Shown in pieces: positions 1 through 9,533 of a DNA stretch of 64,000 nt. Origin of the DNA: Alteriqipengyuania halimionae (GTDB lineage Bacteria > Pseudomonadota > Alphaproteobacteria > Sphingomonadales > Sphingomonadaceae); NCBI RefSeq assembly GCF_009827575.1, contig NZ_WTYR01000001.1, positions 930,001 through 994,000 on the forward strand, written 5' to 3'. The first letter of the stretch is position 1. Each line of letters opens with the position of its first letter. The notes under the pieces were generated by a model that saw only the letters and a program-made list of their open reading frames with translations, was not told the origin of the DNA and ran no database searches. The translations under genes and the position numbers were made by a program.

Positions 1-610
1 CTGGTTCGCCGGCTTCGGACGCGAAGGCAATGCAGGCACCAAGCTGTTCCAGATCAGCGGGCATGTCGACAAGCCCTGCGTGGTCGAGGAAGAGATGAGC
101 ATTCCGTTCAAGGATCTCATCGAAAAGCACTGCGGCGGCATCCGCGGCGGGTGGGACAACCTGCTTGCGGTGATCCCTGGCGGTTCCTCGGTTCCGCTGG
201 TTCCGGCCGAGCAGATCATGGACTGCCCGATGGATTTCGACGGGCTCAAGGAAGTCGGCTCGGGCCTCGGCACTGCCGCCGTCATCGTGATGGACAAGTC
301 GACCGACATCGTCCGCGCGATCAGCCGGATCAGCTATTTCTACAAGCATGAGAGCTGCGGCCAGTGCACGCCCTGCCGCGAAGGCACGGGCTGGATGTGG
401 CGCGTGATGGAACGCCTGCGCGTCGGCGAAAGCAGCCGCGAAGAAATCGACATGCTCTACGAAGTGACCAAGCAGGTCGAGGGTCACACCATCTGCGCGC
501 TCGGCGATGCTGCCGCGTGGCCGATCCAGGGCCTGCTGCGCCATTTCCGTCCCGAACTCGAGCGTCGGATCGACGAACACGCCGAATACGCCAAGGAGGC
601 AGCGGAATAA
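1..610 (+). CDS. nuoF: NADH-quinone oxidoreductase subunit F (3' part)
   Basis: C-terminal part of the complex I flavoprotein that oxidises NADH and passes electrons from FMN to cluster N3. The reading frame is open from base 2, so the start lies before the window. The N3 4Fe-4S motif [14 protein letters not shown] is encoded at about 353-394, and the fourth ligand lies in [13 protein letters not shown] near 485-523. The GGWDNLL and PGGSSVP segments are typical of NuoF. The stop TAA overlaps the next ATG by one base (TAATG), which implies translational coupling. The family assignment is secure; only the missing N-terminus, with the FMN and NADH sites, cannot be judged. Confidence 0.97.
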   Translation, partial: WFAGFGREGNAGTKLFQISGHVDKPCVVEEEMSIPFKDLIEKHCGGIRGGWDNLLAVIPGGSSVPLVPAEQIMDCPMDFDGLKEVGSGLGTAAVIVMDKSTDIVRAISRISYFYKHESCGQCTPCREGTGWMWRVMERLRVGESSREEIDMLYEVTKQVEGHTICALGDAAAWPIQGLLRHFRPELERRIDEHAEYAKEAAE

Positions 611-666
611 TGCCTAACATCACCGTAAACGGTACCGGAGTCGAGGTTGTGGAGGACGAAACGGTC
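602..666 (+). repeat. Direct repeat copy 1: duplicated start of nuoG
   Basis: From the nuoF stop/ATG junction onward this stretch matches 1396-1460, the true start of nuoG. Over the 57 bases from ATG, 42 are identical by my count, and GAATAATGCCTAAC is exact in both. The two copies bracket the foreign-looking gene, so the insertion duplicated or recreated the ribosome-loading context and first codons of nuoG. The divergence indicates the event is not recent. Confidence 0.75.
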
Positions 667-1404
667 TTCCACAATCGCATCGTTCGAGCGGCGATTAAGA
701 TGCTTGCCAAGCTCTCAGCGCCGCGCAAATCCGCTATGCGTATTGCGTGCAGCGCTGTCGCCGCAGGGTCCATTTTTGCGAATACTGCAGTGATTGCGCA
801 GGCTATGGTGCTTCCACGAAGCCAGCAGAATTTGGTACGATTTGCAGAGTGCTTGATCGAGAAACAGGACAAGGCCGGCTCAACCGAGGTCCATGATTTT
901 CTTTTAATGTTCCCCACCAACAAGGCGTTCTATTACGAAGCGGAAGATCTGCTGGTATCGAGCGGTGGCTGCCAAGGCTATATCGACGGTGGCTTGGCGA
1001 TCGAGGATGTGACCCTGCGCTTCGTGTTGTTCGAGGCGCTGTATCGTTTGCGTTCCGTAGACAATAAGGCTCCCTCCTTCGGTATTGCCTTAGGCGCACT
1101 CCCGACAAGGCCCGAGGGAGAGACCTTTCCCGACGAGGGGAACTGGCGCGAATTTCTCTATATCGCCAGGGCCGCCGATTGCGTGGTGACCCAGGATCGG
1201 CAAAAAGCCACCACGCTTGTTGGAGCGCGCATCCGCACAAGGGAAGAACGCTTGGCAATCGAAGCGCTCGACGACGCCTTTACCGCATGTGAAATCGGCG
1301 CGGATGAATGGTACCGCAAACGCGTGCAATTCCGCGGAGCGATTGCCGAGCGTCTGATCTGGGCCGCGACAATCGACGAGACAGCCAGTGCGAGTGCCGA
1401 ATAA
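610..1404 (+). CDS. Unrecognised, probably exported protein inserted between nuoF and nuoG
   Basis: A 264-residue frame that I do not recognise and that is not a usual complex I gene. Its first 19 residues ([19 protein letters not shown]) copy the start of NuoG (12 of 19 identical), and then the similarity stops. In-frame ATGs at 700 and 736 would start a normal export signal: basic residues, a hydrophobic stretch and AQA near residue 66. The rest is a soluble-looking domain with two or more cysteines (AECLIEK, GGCQGY, TACEIG). GC is about 54% over 661-1020 by hand count, below its neighbours. It is coupled to nuoF and nuoG by TAATG at both ends. It may be a transferred gene translated as cargo of the nuo operon. 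The true start, 610 or internal, is undecided. Confidence 0.7.
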   Translation: MPNITVNGTGVEVVEDETVFHNRIVRAAIKMLAKLSAPRKSAMRIACSAVAAGSIFANTAVIAQAMVLPRSQQNLVRFAECLIEKQDKAGSTEVHDFLLMFPTNKAFYYEAEDLLVSSGGCQGYIDGGLAIEDVTLRFVLFEALYRLRSVDNKAPSFGIALGALPTRPEGETFPDEGNWREFLYIARAADCVVTQDRQKATTLVGARIRTREERLAIEALDDAFTACEIGADEWYRKRVQFRGAIAERLIWAATIDETASASAE

Positions 1405-1460
1405 TGCCTAACGTCACCGTCGACGGAACCGAAATCGAAGTCCCGGAAGGCGCGACCGTC
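1396..1460 (+). repeat. Direct repeat copy 2: authentic start of nuoG
   Basis: Second member of the pair with 602-666. It contains the stop of the inserted gene, the TAATG overlap and the first 19 codons of nuoG. It is taken as the original copy because the NuoG ferredoxin-like domain continues from it. Confidence 0.75.
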
Positions 1461-3410
1461 CTCCAGGCGTGCGAGCTGGCCGGCAAGGAAATCCCGCGCT
1501 TCTGCTACCATGAGCGGCTGAGCATCGCCGGCAATTGCCGCATGTGCCTGGTCGAGGTGAAGCCCGGCCCGCCCAAGCCGCAGGCGAGCTGCGCGCTGCC
1601 CGCGACCGACGGCCAGGAAATCCGCACCGACAGCGAGATGGTCAAGAAAGCGCGCGAAGGGGTGATGGAATTCCTGCTCATCAACCATCCGCTCGATTGC
1701 CCGATCTGCGACCAGGGCGGCGAATGCGACTTGCAGGACCAGGCGATGGCCTATGGTCGCGGCTATACGCGCTATGACGAGAACAAGCGCGCCGTCACCG
1801 AGAAATACATGGGCCCGCTGATCAAGACGATCATGACTCGCTGCATTCACTGCACCCGCTGCGTGCGCTTCTCCGAAGAGATCGCCGGCGTGGACGAGAT
1901 CGGCGCGCTCTATCGCGGCGAGAACATGCAGATCACGACGTATCTGGAGCAAGCGGCCGAGCACGAGCTTTCGGCCAACGTGATCGATCTGTGCCCGGTC
2001 GGCGCGTTGACCTCGCGTCCCTATGCATACGAAGCGCGTCCGTGGGAGTTGAAGAAGACGCTCTCGATCGACGTGTCGGACGCGATGGGATCGAACATCA
2101 CGCTGTGCTCGCGCGGTCGCGAAGTGCTGCGCGTGCTTCCGCGGATCAATGACGAGGTCAACGAAGAGTGGATCTCGGACAAGGCACGTTATCAGGTCGA
2201 TGGCCTCCAGCGCCGTCGCCTCGACAAGGTCTTCCTGCGCAAGCGTGGGAAGCTGGTCGAAGGCAGCTGGGACGAAGCGTTCAAGGCGATCGCGAAAGCC
2301 AAGCCGGGCAAGAGCATCGCCGCGATCGCGGGCGACCTTGTCGATTGCGAAACCATGTTCGCAGCCAAGGCGTTACTGGAGGCGGCAGGCTCCGACCTGA
2401 TCGAGAGCCGCCAGACCGGTATGGATTACCCGGTCGGCAATCTCGCCGCCGTCAATTTCAACTCGGGCTTTGCCGGGATCGAGACAGCCGATCGCATCCT
2501 GATCGTCGGCAGCAATCTTCGCACCGAAGCGCCGCTGCTGAATGTCCGCATCCGCAAGGCGATCAAGCGCGGGGCCAAGGTTTATATCGTCGGTCCCGAA
2601 TGGGACACGACCTATCCGGCCGAATTCCTGGGTGACGATATCGCCGTGCTCGGCAAGATGTCGAAGCCGGTGGTCGATGCGTTCAAGGATGCCGAGCGTC
2701 CGGCGCTGATCCTCGGCGCGGGCGGCCTGGCCGCGGGTGCGTTCGACAGCGCGCTGGGGCTGGTGAGCAAGCTCGGCCTCGTGAAGGATGGCTGGAACGG
2801 CTTCAACGTCGTCCACACCGCCGCCGCGCGGATGGGCGCGCTGATGCTCGGATTCGCGCAGGATGGCGGTATCGCCGATATCGCTGCCGCCAAGCCGAAA
2901 GTGGTCCTTGCGCTGGGTGCCGACGAAGTGAATTGGGAGCCGTTCGCCGACAGCCTCAAGGTCTATATCGGCCATCACGGCGACAAGGGTGCGCATGCGG
3001 CGGATATCATCCTGCCCGCAGCCTCCTATGCCGAGAAGCCGGGTACCTATGTGAACACCGAAGGCCGCGTGCAATTCGCCGACAAGGCGGTGTTTGCGCC
3101 CGGCGATGCACGCGAGGACTGGACGATCCTGCGCGCGCTGGCCGATGCGTTGAAACTCAAGGTCGGGTTCGACAATTTCGCCCAATTGCGCGCGGCGATG
3201 GTCGAAGCGGTGCCTGCACTGGCCGATGAAGGCCTCGTTGAATACGGCGCGCTGCCCAAGCCCGGCAAGGCCGTAAAGGCCGATGGCACGATCTCTTATC
3301 CGATCGCCGATTTCTATCTCACCAACGCAATCGCCCGCGCATCGACCACGATGCAGCGCTGCTCGGCCGAACTGGTCCACGGCGAAGACCTCCGGGAGGC
3401 CGCGGAATGA
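1404..3410 (+). CDS. nuoG: NADH-quinone oxidoreductase subunit G
   Basis: Peripheral-arm subunit of complex I that carries electrons through several Fe-S clusters; 668 residues, normal for alphaproteobacteria. The N-terminal 2Fe-2S ferredoxin domain has [19 protein letters not shown]. It is followed by the [15 protein letters not shown] region and the 4Fe-4S motif [10 protein letters not shown], then by a degenerate molybdopterin-oxidoreductase-like C-terminal domain. The start at 1404 is chosen because [19 protein letters not shown] is the conserved beginning; the frame is open further upstream, but that part overlaps the inserted gene. The stop overlaps the nuoH ATG (ATGA). Confidence 0.97.
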   Translation: MPNVTVDGTEIEVPEGATVLQACELAGKEIPRFCYHERLSIAGNCRMCLVEVKPGPPKPQASCALPATDGQEIRTDSEMVKKAREGVMEFLLINHPLDCPICDQGGECDLQDQAMAYGRGYTRYDENKRAVTEKYMGPLIKTIMTRCIHCTRCVRFSEEIAGVDEIGALYRGENMQITTYLEQAAEHELSANVIDLCPVGALTSRPYAYEARPWELKKTLSIDVSDAMGSNITLCSRGREVLRVLPRINDEVNEEWISDKARYQVDGLQRRRLDKVFLRKRGKLVEGSWDEAFKAIAKAKPGKSIAAIAGDLVDCETMFAAKALLEAAGSDLIESRQTGMDYPVGNLAAVNFNSGFAGIETADRILIVGSNLRTEAPLLNVRIRKAIKRGAKVYIVGPEWDTTYPAEFLGDDIAVLGKMSKPVVDAFKDAERPALILGAGGLAAGAFDSALGLVSKLGLVKDGWNGFNVVHTAAARMGALMLGFAQDGGIADIAAAKPKVVLALGADEVNWEPFADSLKVYIGHHGDKGAHAADIILPAASYAEKPGTYVNTEGRVQFADKAVFAPGDAREDWTILRALADALKLKVGFDNFAQLRAAMVEAVPALADEGLVEYGALPKPGKAVKADGTISYPIADFYLTNAIARASTTMQRCSAELVHGEDLREAAE

Positions 3411-4453
3411 CCGAATTCTTCCAAAACCTCGGCATGAGTCACGACTGGGCGTGGTTCGTCGCGACCATCGCCGGTATCCTGCTGATCGCGCTGCCGCTGA
3501 TGCTGGCGGTTGCGATGATCATCTATGTCGACCGCAAGGTCTGGGCCGCGGTCAATCTGCGTCGCGGGCCCAACGTGGTCGGCCCGTTCGGCCTGCTGCA
3601 GAGCTTTGCCGACGGGTTGAAGGTGTTCCTCCAGGAAACGATCATCCCCAGCGCCTCGAACAAGGGGATGTTCCTGCTTGCGCCGATCATCACCTTCACG
3701 GTGGCGCTGCTCGCCTGGGCGGTGATCCCCTTCAATTCGGGCGCGGTGCTGGCCGATATCAATGTCGGCCTGCTCTACATCTTCGCGGTCAGTTCGCTGG
3801 GCGTGTACGGCGTGGTGATCTCGGGCTGGGCGTCGAACTCGAAATACCCGTTCTTCTCCTCGATGCGCGCCGCGGCACAGATGATTTCCTACGAAGTCTC
3901 GATCGGCTTCATCATCGTCTGCGTGGTGCTGTGGGCTGATAGCTTCAATCTCAACGAGATCATCGCAATGCAGCGCGGCCATGTGCTCGGCTTCATCAAC
4001 GGGTTCGCATTCAACCCGCTGCTGTTCCCGCTGTTCATCATGTTCTTCATCTCGGCCCTGGCGGAAACGCAGCGCGTTCCGTTCGACCTTACCGAGGCGG
4101 AAAGCGAGCTGGTGGCCGGCTACCAGACCGAATACTCGTCGATGAGCTTCGCACTGTTCTGGCTCGGTGAATATGCCAACATCCTGTTGATGTGCGCGCT
4201 GACCAGCATCTTGTTCTTCGGTGGCTGGCTGCCCCCGTTTGACTGGGCACCGCTGTACCTGATCCCGGGCTGGATCTGGTTCTTCGGCAAGATATTCTTC
4301 TTCTTCGTCTGCTTCAGCTGGGTGATGGCGACCGTACCGCGCTATCGCTACGACCAGCTCATGCGCCTGGGCTGGAAAGTCTTCCTGCCGCTCTCGCTGC
4401 TGTTCGTCGCGGTCATTTCCGGCTATCTCGTCTTTACGGGTCACTATTCATGA
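3407..4453 (+). CDS. nuoH: NADH-quinone oxidoreductase subunit H
   Basis: Membrane subunit at the junction of the peripheral and membrane arms that forms much of the quinone-binding cavity; 348 residues with about eight hydrophobic segments. Recognisable family motifs include ERK-like [19 protein letters not shown] near residues 45-63, QSFADGLK, and the conserved acidic loop [19 protein letters not shown]. The gene overlaps nuoG and nuoI by four bases at each end (ATGA), as expected for a tightly coupled operon. Nothing is unusual in it. Confidence 0.98.
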   Translation: MTEFFQNLGMSHDWAWFVATIAGILLIALPLMLAVAMIIYVDRKVWAAVNLRRGPNVVGPFGLLQSFADGLKVFLQETIIPSASNKGMFLLAPIITFTVALLAWAVIPFNSGAVLADINVGLLYIFAVSSLGVYGVVISGWASNSKYPFFSSMRAAAQMISYEVSIGFIIVCVVLWADSFNLNEIIAMQRGHVLGFINGFAFNPLLFPLFIMFFISALAETQRVPFDLTEAESELVAGYQTEYSSMSFALFWLGEYANILLMCALTSILFFGGWLPPFDWAPLYLIPGWIWFFGKIFFFFVCFSWVMATVPRYRYDQLMRLGWKVFLPLSLLFVAVISGYLVFTGHYS

Positions 4454-4938
4454 GCACGCTCACGCATCTCATCAAATCCTTCACCCTGTGGGAGTTCGTG
4501 AAGGCGCATGCCCTCACGCTGAAGTACTTCTTCAAGCCGAAGGTGACGATCAACTACCCGTACGAGAAGAACCCGATCTCTCCGCGATTTCGGGGTGAGC
4601 ATGCGCTGCGTCGCTATCCCAATGGCGAGGAGCGCTGCATTGCGTGCAAATTGTGCGAGGCCGTATGCCCCGCGCAGGCAATCACGATCGAGAGCGAGCC
4701 GCGCGAGGACGGCAGCCGCCGCACCACGCGCTACGATATCGACATGACCAAGTGCATCTATTGCGGCTTCTGCCAGGAAGCCTGCCCGGTGGATGCGGTG
4801 GTCGAGGGGCCGAACTTCGAATACGCGACCGAAACGCGCGAGGAACTGCTCTACGACAAGGCGAAATTGCTGGCGAACGGGGACAAGTGGGAGCGTGCGA
4901 TCGCCGCGAACCTTGAAGCCGATGCGCCGTATCGCTAG
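4450..4938 (+). CDS. nuoI: NADH-quinone oxidoreductase subunit I
   Basis: Ferredoxin-like subunit holding clusters N6a and N6b on the path to N2; 162 residues, usual length. Two 4Fe-4S motifs are visible: [13 protein letters not shown] near residues 60-72 and [13 protein letters not shown] near 99-111. An N-terminal amphipathic region ([18 protein letters not shown]) docks it to NuoH. It overlaps the end of nuoH by four bases, and a 28-base gap follows before nuoJ. Confidence 0.98.
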   Translation: MSTLTHLIKSFTLWEFVKAHALTLKYFFKPKVTINYPYEKNPISPRFRGEHALRRYPNGEERCIACKLCEAVCPAQAITIESEPREDGSRRTTRYDIDMTKCIYCGFCQEACPVDAVVEGPNFEYATETREELLYDKAKLLANGDKWERAIAANLEADAPYR

Positions 4939-4966
4939 GCGCGCGCACAGACCGATCGGGACCTAA

Positions 4967-5587
4967 ATGATCCAAGTAATCGCCTTCTACCTGTTCGCCG
5001 CACTCGTCATCGCTTCGGCGGTGATGGTGATCTTCTCGCGCAATCCCGTGCATTCGGTGATGTGGCTGATCCTGGCGTTCTTCAACGCCGCCGGCCTGAT
5101 GGTGCTTGTGGGTGCTGAATTCATCGCGATGCTGCTCGTCATCGTCTATGTCGGCGCGGTTGCGGTGCTGTTCCTGTTCGTGGTGATGATGCTCGACATC
5201 GATTACGCCGAATTGCGGGCCGGCTTCATGCGCAACATGCCGTTGGGCCTGCTGATCGCCCTCGTGCTGCTGGCCGAGATCGTGTTCGGCATGGGAGCGT
5301 TGCAGGCCGGCGCGATTGCGCTCGGGACGCCCGACGGGACGGCCGTGGCGCCAATCGGCACGACCAACGGCGAAGCCATCGGTGCGCTGCTCTACACGCG
5401 CTACATCTTCCTGTTCGAAGCGGCCGGCATCATCCTGCTGGTCGCGATGATCGGCGCAATCGTGCTGACCCACCGGCAGAACATTGCCGGTCGTGGGCAG
5501 CAGGACATCGGCCGCCAGAACCGCCGTCGCCCCGAAGACGCGACGCGCAACACCACGCCCGAAATCGGCAAGGGGATCGAACTATGA
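4967..5587 (+). CDS. nuoJ: NADH-quinone oxidoreductase subunit J
   Basis: Small proton-channel-associated membrane subunit of complex I; 206 residues with five predicted membrane segments. The conserved [18 protein letters not shown] segment near residues 60-80 is the pi-bulge helix of the family. The C-terminal tail after the last helix is arginine- and glutamine-rich ([12 protein letters not shown]) and cytoplasmic. The ATG at 4967 follows a GGGA-like ribosome site. It overlaps nuoK by four bases. Confidence 0.97.
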   Translation: MIQVIAFYLFAALVIASAVMVIFSRNPVHSVMWLILAFFNAAGLMVLVGAEFIAMLLVIVYVGAVAVLFLFVVMMLDIDYAELRAGFMRNMPLGLLIALVLLAEIVFGMGALQAGAIALGTPDGTAVAPIGTTNGEAIGALLYTRYIFLFEAAGIILLVAMIGAIVLTHRQNIAGRGQQDIGRQNRRRPEDATRNTTPEIGKGIEL

Positions 5588-5889
5588 TCGGCGTCGAACA
5601 TTATGTCGTCCTGGCATCGATCCTGTTCGTGCTCGGTGTCCTGGGCATCTTCATCAACCGCAAGAACGTGATCGTCATCCTGATGTCGATCGAGCTCATG
5701 CTGCTTGCGGTCAATTTGAACTTCGTCGCGTTCAGCGCCTTCCTTGGCGACCTGACGGGCCAGATCTTCGCGATGTTCGTGCTCACCGTCGCCGCTGCAG
5801 AGGCGGCCATCGGGCTCGCGATCCTCGTCATCTTCTTCCGCCGCCGCGGCACGATTGCCGTCGACAGCGTCAGCCAATTGCAGGGATAG
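5584..5889 (+). CDS. nuoK: NADH-quinone oxidoreductase subunit K
   Basis: Three-helix membrane subunit of the antiporter-like part of complex I; 101 residues, the standard length. The conserved glutamates are present in the second and third helices ([11 protein letters not shown] and [11 protein letters not shown]). It overlaps nuoJ by four bases and is followed within five bases by the alternative start of nuoL. Confidence 0.98.
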   Translation: MIGVEHYVVLASILFVLGVLGIFINRKNVIVILMSIELMLLAVNLNFVAFSAFLGDLTGQIFAMFVLTVAAAEAAIGLAILVIFFRRRGTIAVDSVSQLQG

Positions 5890-5893
5890 GAAA

Positions 5894-7957
5894 TTGTCCT
5901 CGATCCTGATCATCGTTTTCCTGCCGCTGCTCGCGGCGATTGTCGCCGGGCTGGGCAATCGCGCCCTCGGGAACACGGTCGCCAAGTCGATCACGACCGG
6001 CGCCCTGTTCATCTCGTGCGCGCTTAGCTGGCCGATCTTCCTGTCGTTCGTAGGGGGGGCCGGCGAAGCGGGCGTTGTCGACGTGCTGCAATGGGTCCGC
6101 TCGGGCGACATGGCGTTCGACTGGGCGCTGCGGGTGGATACGCTCACCGCGGTCATGCTGGTGGTGATCACCACCGTTTCGGCGCTCGTCCACCTCTATA
6201 GCTGGGGCTATATGGACGAAGACCCGGATCAGCCGCGCTTCTTCGCCTATCTCTGCCTGTTCACCTTCGCCATGCTGATGCTGGTGACCGCCGACAATCT
6301 GGTCCAGATGTTCTTCGGATGGGAAGGGGTCGGCCTCGCTTCGTATCTCCTCATCGGTTTCTGGTTCAAGAAGCCCTCGGCCAATGCTGCCGCGATCAAG
6401 GCCTTTGTGGTCAACCGCGTGGGCGACCTCGGTTTCATGCTCGGCATCTTCGGCACCTTCATGGTTTTCGGCACCGTCTCGATCCCCGAAATCCTCGCGG
6501 CCGCGCCGGGCATGGCGGGCAGCACGGTCGGGTTCTTCGGCATGCGGGTCGACACGATGGACCTGCTCTGCATCCTCCTATTCATCGGCGCGATGGGCAA
6601 ATCCGCGCAGCTGGGCCTCCACACCTGGCTGCCCGACGCGATGGAAGGTCCGACGCCGGTCTCGGCACTGATCCACGCCGCCACCATGGTGACCGCCGGC
6701 GTGTTCATGGTCTGCCGCCTGTCGCCGATGTTCGAAGCCGCGCCCACCGCGCTGGCACTCGTCACCTTCATCGGCGCAGCGACCTGTATCTTCGCCGCCA
6801 CGATCGGCACGACGCAGTGGGACATCAAGCGGGTGATTGCCTACTCGACCTGTTCGCAGCTCGGCTACATGTTCTTCGCGGCGGGCGTCGGCGCCTATGG
6901 CGTGGCGATGTTCCACCTCTTCACGCATGCCTTCTTCAAGGCGCTGCTGTTCCTCGGCGCGGGCTCGGTGATCCACTCGATGCACCACGAACAGGACATG
7001 CGCTATTACGGCGGCCTGCGTAAGGAAATCCCGTTCACCTTCTGGGCGATGATGGCGGGCACGCTCGCGATCACGGGTGTCGGGATCTACTGGCTCCATG
7101 CCGGGTTCGCCGGGTTCCACTCGAAGGATGCGATCCTCGAAGTCGCCTTCGCGCGCGGGACCGAGCTCAGCCAGGTGGCCTTCTTCCTCGGTGCCTTCGC
7201 TGCGCTGCTGACCAGCTTCTACAGCTGGCGCCTGATGTTCCTGACCTTCTGGGGCAAGCCGCGCTGGGCCGCGTCCGAGCATATTGCGCACGCCGTCCAC
7301 GACGGTCACGACGAACCGGAAGACCACAATCCGGCCAAACAGGAAGATGCGGGCGACGATGTCACGCACCAGGTACCGTCGCCGGCCTATGGCGCGGGCA
7401 CGGGCGGCTATCGCCCGCACGAGAGCGGGCTGACCATGCTGATCCCCCTCGGCGTGCTTTCGCTCGGCGCCGTCTTCGCCGGTTACGTCTTTGCAGAGCC
7501 TTTCCTGAACCAGCCCGGTTTCTGGGGTGAATCGATCTATTACAACGAGGCGCTGATCCACGAGATGCACGAGGTGCCGCTGTGGGTGAAGCTCTCGGCC
7601 AGCGTCGTCATGCTGATCGGCCTGTTCTTCGCCTGGCTCGCCTATCTCAAGGACACGAGCATTCCGGGCACCTTCGTCAAGCAGTTCGGCCTGTTGCACG
7701 CCTTCCTGTTCAACAAATGGTATTTCGACGAGCTCTACAACACGATCTTCGTTCGCCCGGCCTTCTGGCTTGGCCGCAAGTTCTGGAAGGTGGGTGATGA
7801 AGGGATCATCGATCGCTTCGGCCCCAATGGTGCGGCCTGGGCGGTGATGCGTGGAAGCACCGTGGCCAAGCGCGTGCAATCCGGTTTTCTCAACACTTAT
7901 GCCCTCGTGATGCTGGCCGGCCTCGTCGCCGCGATCAGCTGGATCATGGTGCGCTGA
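5894..7957 (+). CDS. nuoL: NADH-quinone oxidoreductase subunit L
   Basis: Distal proton-pumping antiporter-like subunit with the long lateral helix; 687 residues. I choose the TTG at 5894 ([15 protein letters not shown]) because AGGGATAGGA stands just before it and the hydrophobic first helix begins there; an upstream ATG at 5855 would add a polar stretch inside nuoK. Core motifs include [18 protein letters not shown], the conserved lysine region [20 protein letters not shown] and [18 protein letters not shown] histidine- and acid-rich loop lies near residues 465-510, with several HxxH-type spacings. Confidence 0.96.
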   Translation: MSSILIIVFLPLLAAIVAGLGNRALGNTVAKSITTGALFISCALSWPIFLSFVGGAGEAGVVDVLQWVRSGDMAFDWALRVDTLTAVMLVVITTVSALVHLYSWGYMDEDPDQPRFFAYLCLFTFAMLMLVTADNLVQMFFGWEGVGLASYLLIGFWFKKPSANAAAIKAFVVNRVGDLGFMLGIFGTFMVFGTVSIPEILAAAPGMAGSTVGFFGMRVDTMDLLCILLFIGAMGKSAQLGLHTWLPDAMEGPTPVSALIHAATMVTAGVFMVCRLSPMFEAAPTALALVTFIGAATCIFAATIGTTQWDIKRVIAYSTCSQLGYMFFAAGVGAYGVAMFHLFTHAFFKALLFLGAGSVIHSMHHEQDMRYYGGLRKEIPFTFWAMMAGTLAITGVGIYWLHAGFAGFHSKDAILEVAFARGTELSQVAFFLGAFAALLTSFYSWRLMFLTFWGKPRWAASEHIAHAVHDGHDEPEDHNPAKQEDAGDDVTHQVPSPAYGAGTGGYRPHESGLTMLIPLGVLSLGAVFAGYVFAEPFLNQPGFWGESIYYNEALIHEMHEVPLWVKLSASVVMLIGLFFAWLAYLKDTSIPGTFVKQFGLLHAFLFNKWYFDELYNTIFVRPAFWLGRKFWKVGDEGIIDRFGPNGAAWAVMRGSTVAKRVQSGFLNTYALVMLAGLVAAISWIMVR

Positions 7958-7958
7958 C

Positions 7959-9533
7959 ATGGACGGCTTTCCCATCCTTTCGCTGATGCTTCTCGTGCCG
8001 CTCGTTGCGGCCATCGCCTGCCTTCTCGTCGAGGCCAAGCTGGCGCGCACGATCGCGCTCGTGGCCACGCTGATCGACCTCGCTCTGGGCGTGGTGCTGT
8101 GGCTCAGTTTCGATATCGGCGGCGCGCAGTGGCAGTTTACCGAGAAGCACGCGCTTTTCGCAGGCTTCAATTACGCGCTCGGGATCGACGGGATCGCGCT
8201 GGTGCTGATTGCGCTGAGCGTATTCCTGATGCCGATCTGCATCCTGGCGAGCTGGGATTCGATCAAGACCCGCGTGGGCGAATACATGGCAGCGTTCCTG
8301 ATCATGGAACTGCTGATGATCGGCGTGTTCGCCGCGCAGGATCTTTTCCTGTTCTACATCTTCTTCGAAGCCGGCCTGATCCCGATGTATCTAATCATCG
8401 GCGTGTGGGGCGGTACCAACCGGATCTACGCCAGCTACAAGTTCTTCCTCTACACGCTGCTTGGTTCGGTGGTTATGCTGATCGCAATGCTGTGGATGGC
8501 CAACGCTGCCGGGACGACCGACATCCCGACGCTGATGCAGTACGATTTCGCCGCCAATGCACAGACCTGGCTGTGGCTCGCCTTCTTCGCCAGCTTTGCG
8601 GTGAAGATGCCGATGTGGCCCGTCCACACCTGGCTGCCCGATGCGCACGTTCAAGCACCGACGGCGGGTTCGGTGATTCTGGCGGGCGTGCTGCTGAAGA
8701 TGGGCGGCTACGGCTTCATCCGCTTCAGTCTGCCGATGTTCCCCGATGCGAGCGCGCAATTCGCGACGCTGATCTACGTCCTTTCGGTCGTTGCCGTGAT
8801 CATCACCTCGCTGATCGCGCTGGTGCAGCAGGACATGAAGAAGCTGATCGCCTACTCCTCGGTCGCGCATATGGCGATTGTCACCGTCGGTCTGTTTGCG
8901 TTCAACACGCAGGGGCTCGAAGGCGCCGTGATCATGATGCTCAGCCACGGTCTGGTTTCGGGCGCGCTGTTCCTGTGTGTCGGCGTAATCTACGACCGGC
9001 TGCATACGCGCGAAATCGATCGTTATGGCGGGCTGGCGATCAACATGCCCAAATACGCGATTTTCTTCCTGTTCTTCACCATGGCCAGCATCGGCCTTCC
9101 GGGAACGAGCGGATTCGTCGCCGAATTCCTCTCGCTCGCAGGCATCTGGCAGGTTTCGACCTTCGTCACCGCGGCCTGCACCACCGGCATCATTCTGGGC
9201 GCGGCCTACATGCTTTACCTTTATCGTCGGGTTGCCTTCGGTGTGCAGCGCAACGCCGATGCCGCCGCGATGCCCGATCTGAATGCGCGCGAATGGATCG
9301 CGCTCGCCCCGATCGCCGCAGCGACGCTTTGGATGGGTGTTTACCCGGAGAGCTTCCTCGCGCCGATCCGGCAGGATATCGCCTCGCTTGATGCGCGTCT
9401 GGAACGCGTGGCCCCGGATTACGATAGCGACGCGAGCGCAGGGGAAGGCCGTGCGGCCGCCAATGCGCTTGCCCATGAAGGCGAAGGTCATGAGACCGGC
9501 GCCCACGACACGTCCGAAGGGGAGGCACACTGA
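7959..9533 (+). CDS. nuoM: NADH-quinone oxidoreductase subunit M
   Basis: Central antiporter-like proton-pumping subunit; 524 residues with about 14 membrane helices. Conserved features include the acidic residue in LLMIGVFAAQDLFLFYIFFE, the lysine in FAVKMPMWPVHTWLPDAH and HGLVSGALFLCVG. It starts one base after the nuoL stop, and its stop overlaps the nuoN ATG (TGATG). The last 30 residues are hydrophilic and histidine/glutamate-rich (HEGEGHETGAHDTSEGEAH), a tail not needed by the family fold. Confidence 0.97.
   Translation: MDGFPILSLMLLVPLVAAIACLLVEAKLARTIALVATLIDLALGVVLWLSFDIGGAQWQFTEKHALFAGFNYALGIDGIALVLIALSVFLMPICILASWDSIKTRVGEYMAAFLIMELLMIGVFAAQDLFLFYIFFEAGLIPMYLIIGVWGGTNRIYASYKFFLYTLLGSVVMLIAMLWMANAAGTTDIPTLMQYDFAANAQTWLWLAFFASFAVKMPMWPVHTWLPDAHVQAPTAGSVILAGVLLKMGGYGFIRFSLPMFPDASAQFATLIYVLSVVAVIITSLIALVQQDMKKLIAYSSVAHMAIVTVGLFAFNTQGLEGAVIMMLSHGLVSGALFLCVGVIYDRLHTREIDRYGGLAINMPKYAIFFLFFTMASIGLPGTSGFVAEFLSLAGIWQVSTFVTAACTTGIILGAAYMLYLYRRVAFGVQRNADAAAMPDLNAREWIALAPIAAATLWMGVYPESFLAPIRQDIASLDARLERVAPDYDSDASAGEGRAAANALAHEGEGHETGAHDTSEGEAH

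Noticed and set aside
1308-1403. N-terminal extension of nuoG before ATG 1404
   Set aside because: The extension overlaps the inserted gene in another frame, and NuoG homologues start at the [10 protein letters not shown] position.
6578-8170. 530-residue minus-strand frame opposite nuoL
   Set aside because: Antisense to an obvious nuoL with full family motifs.
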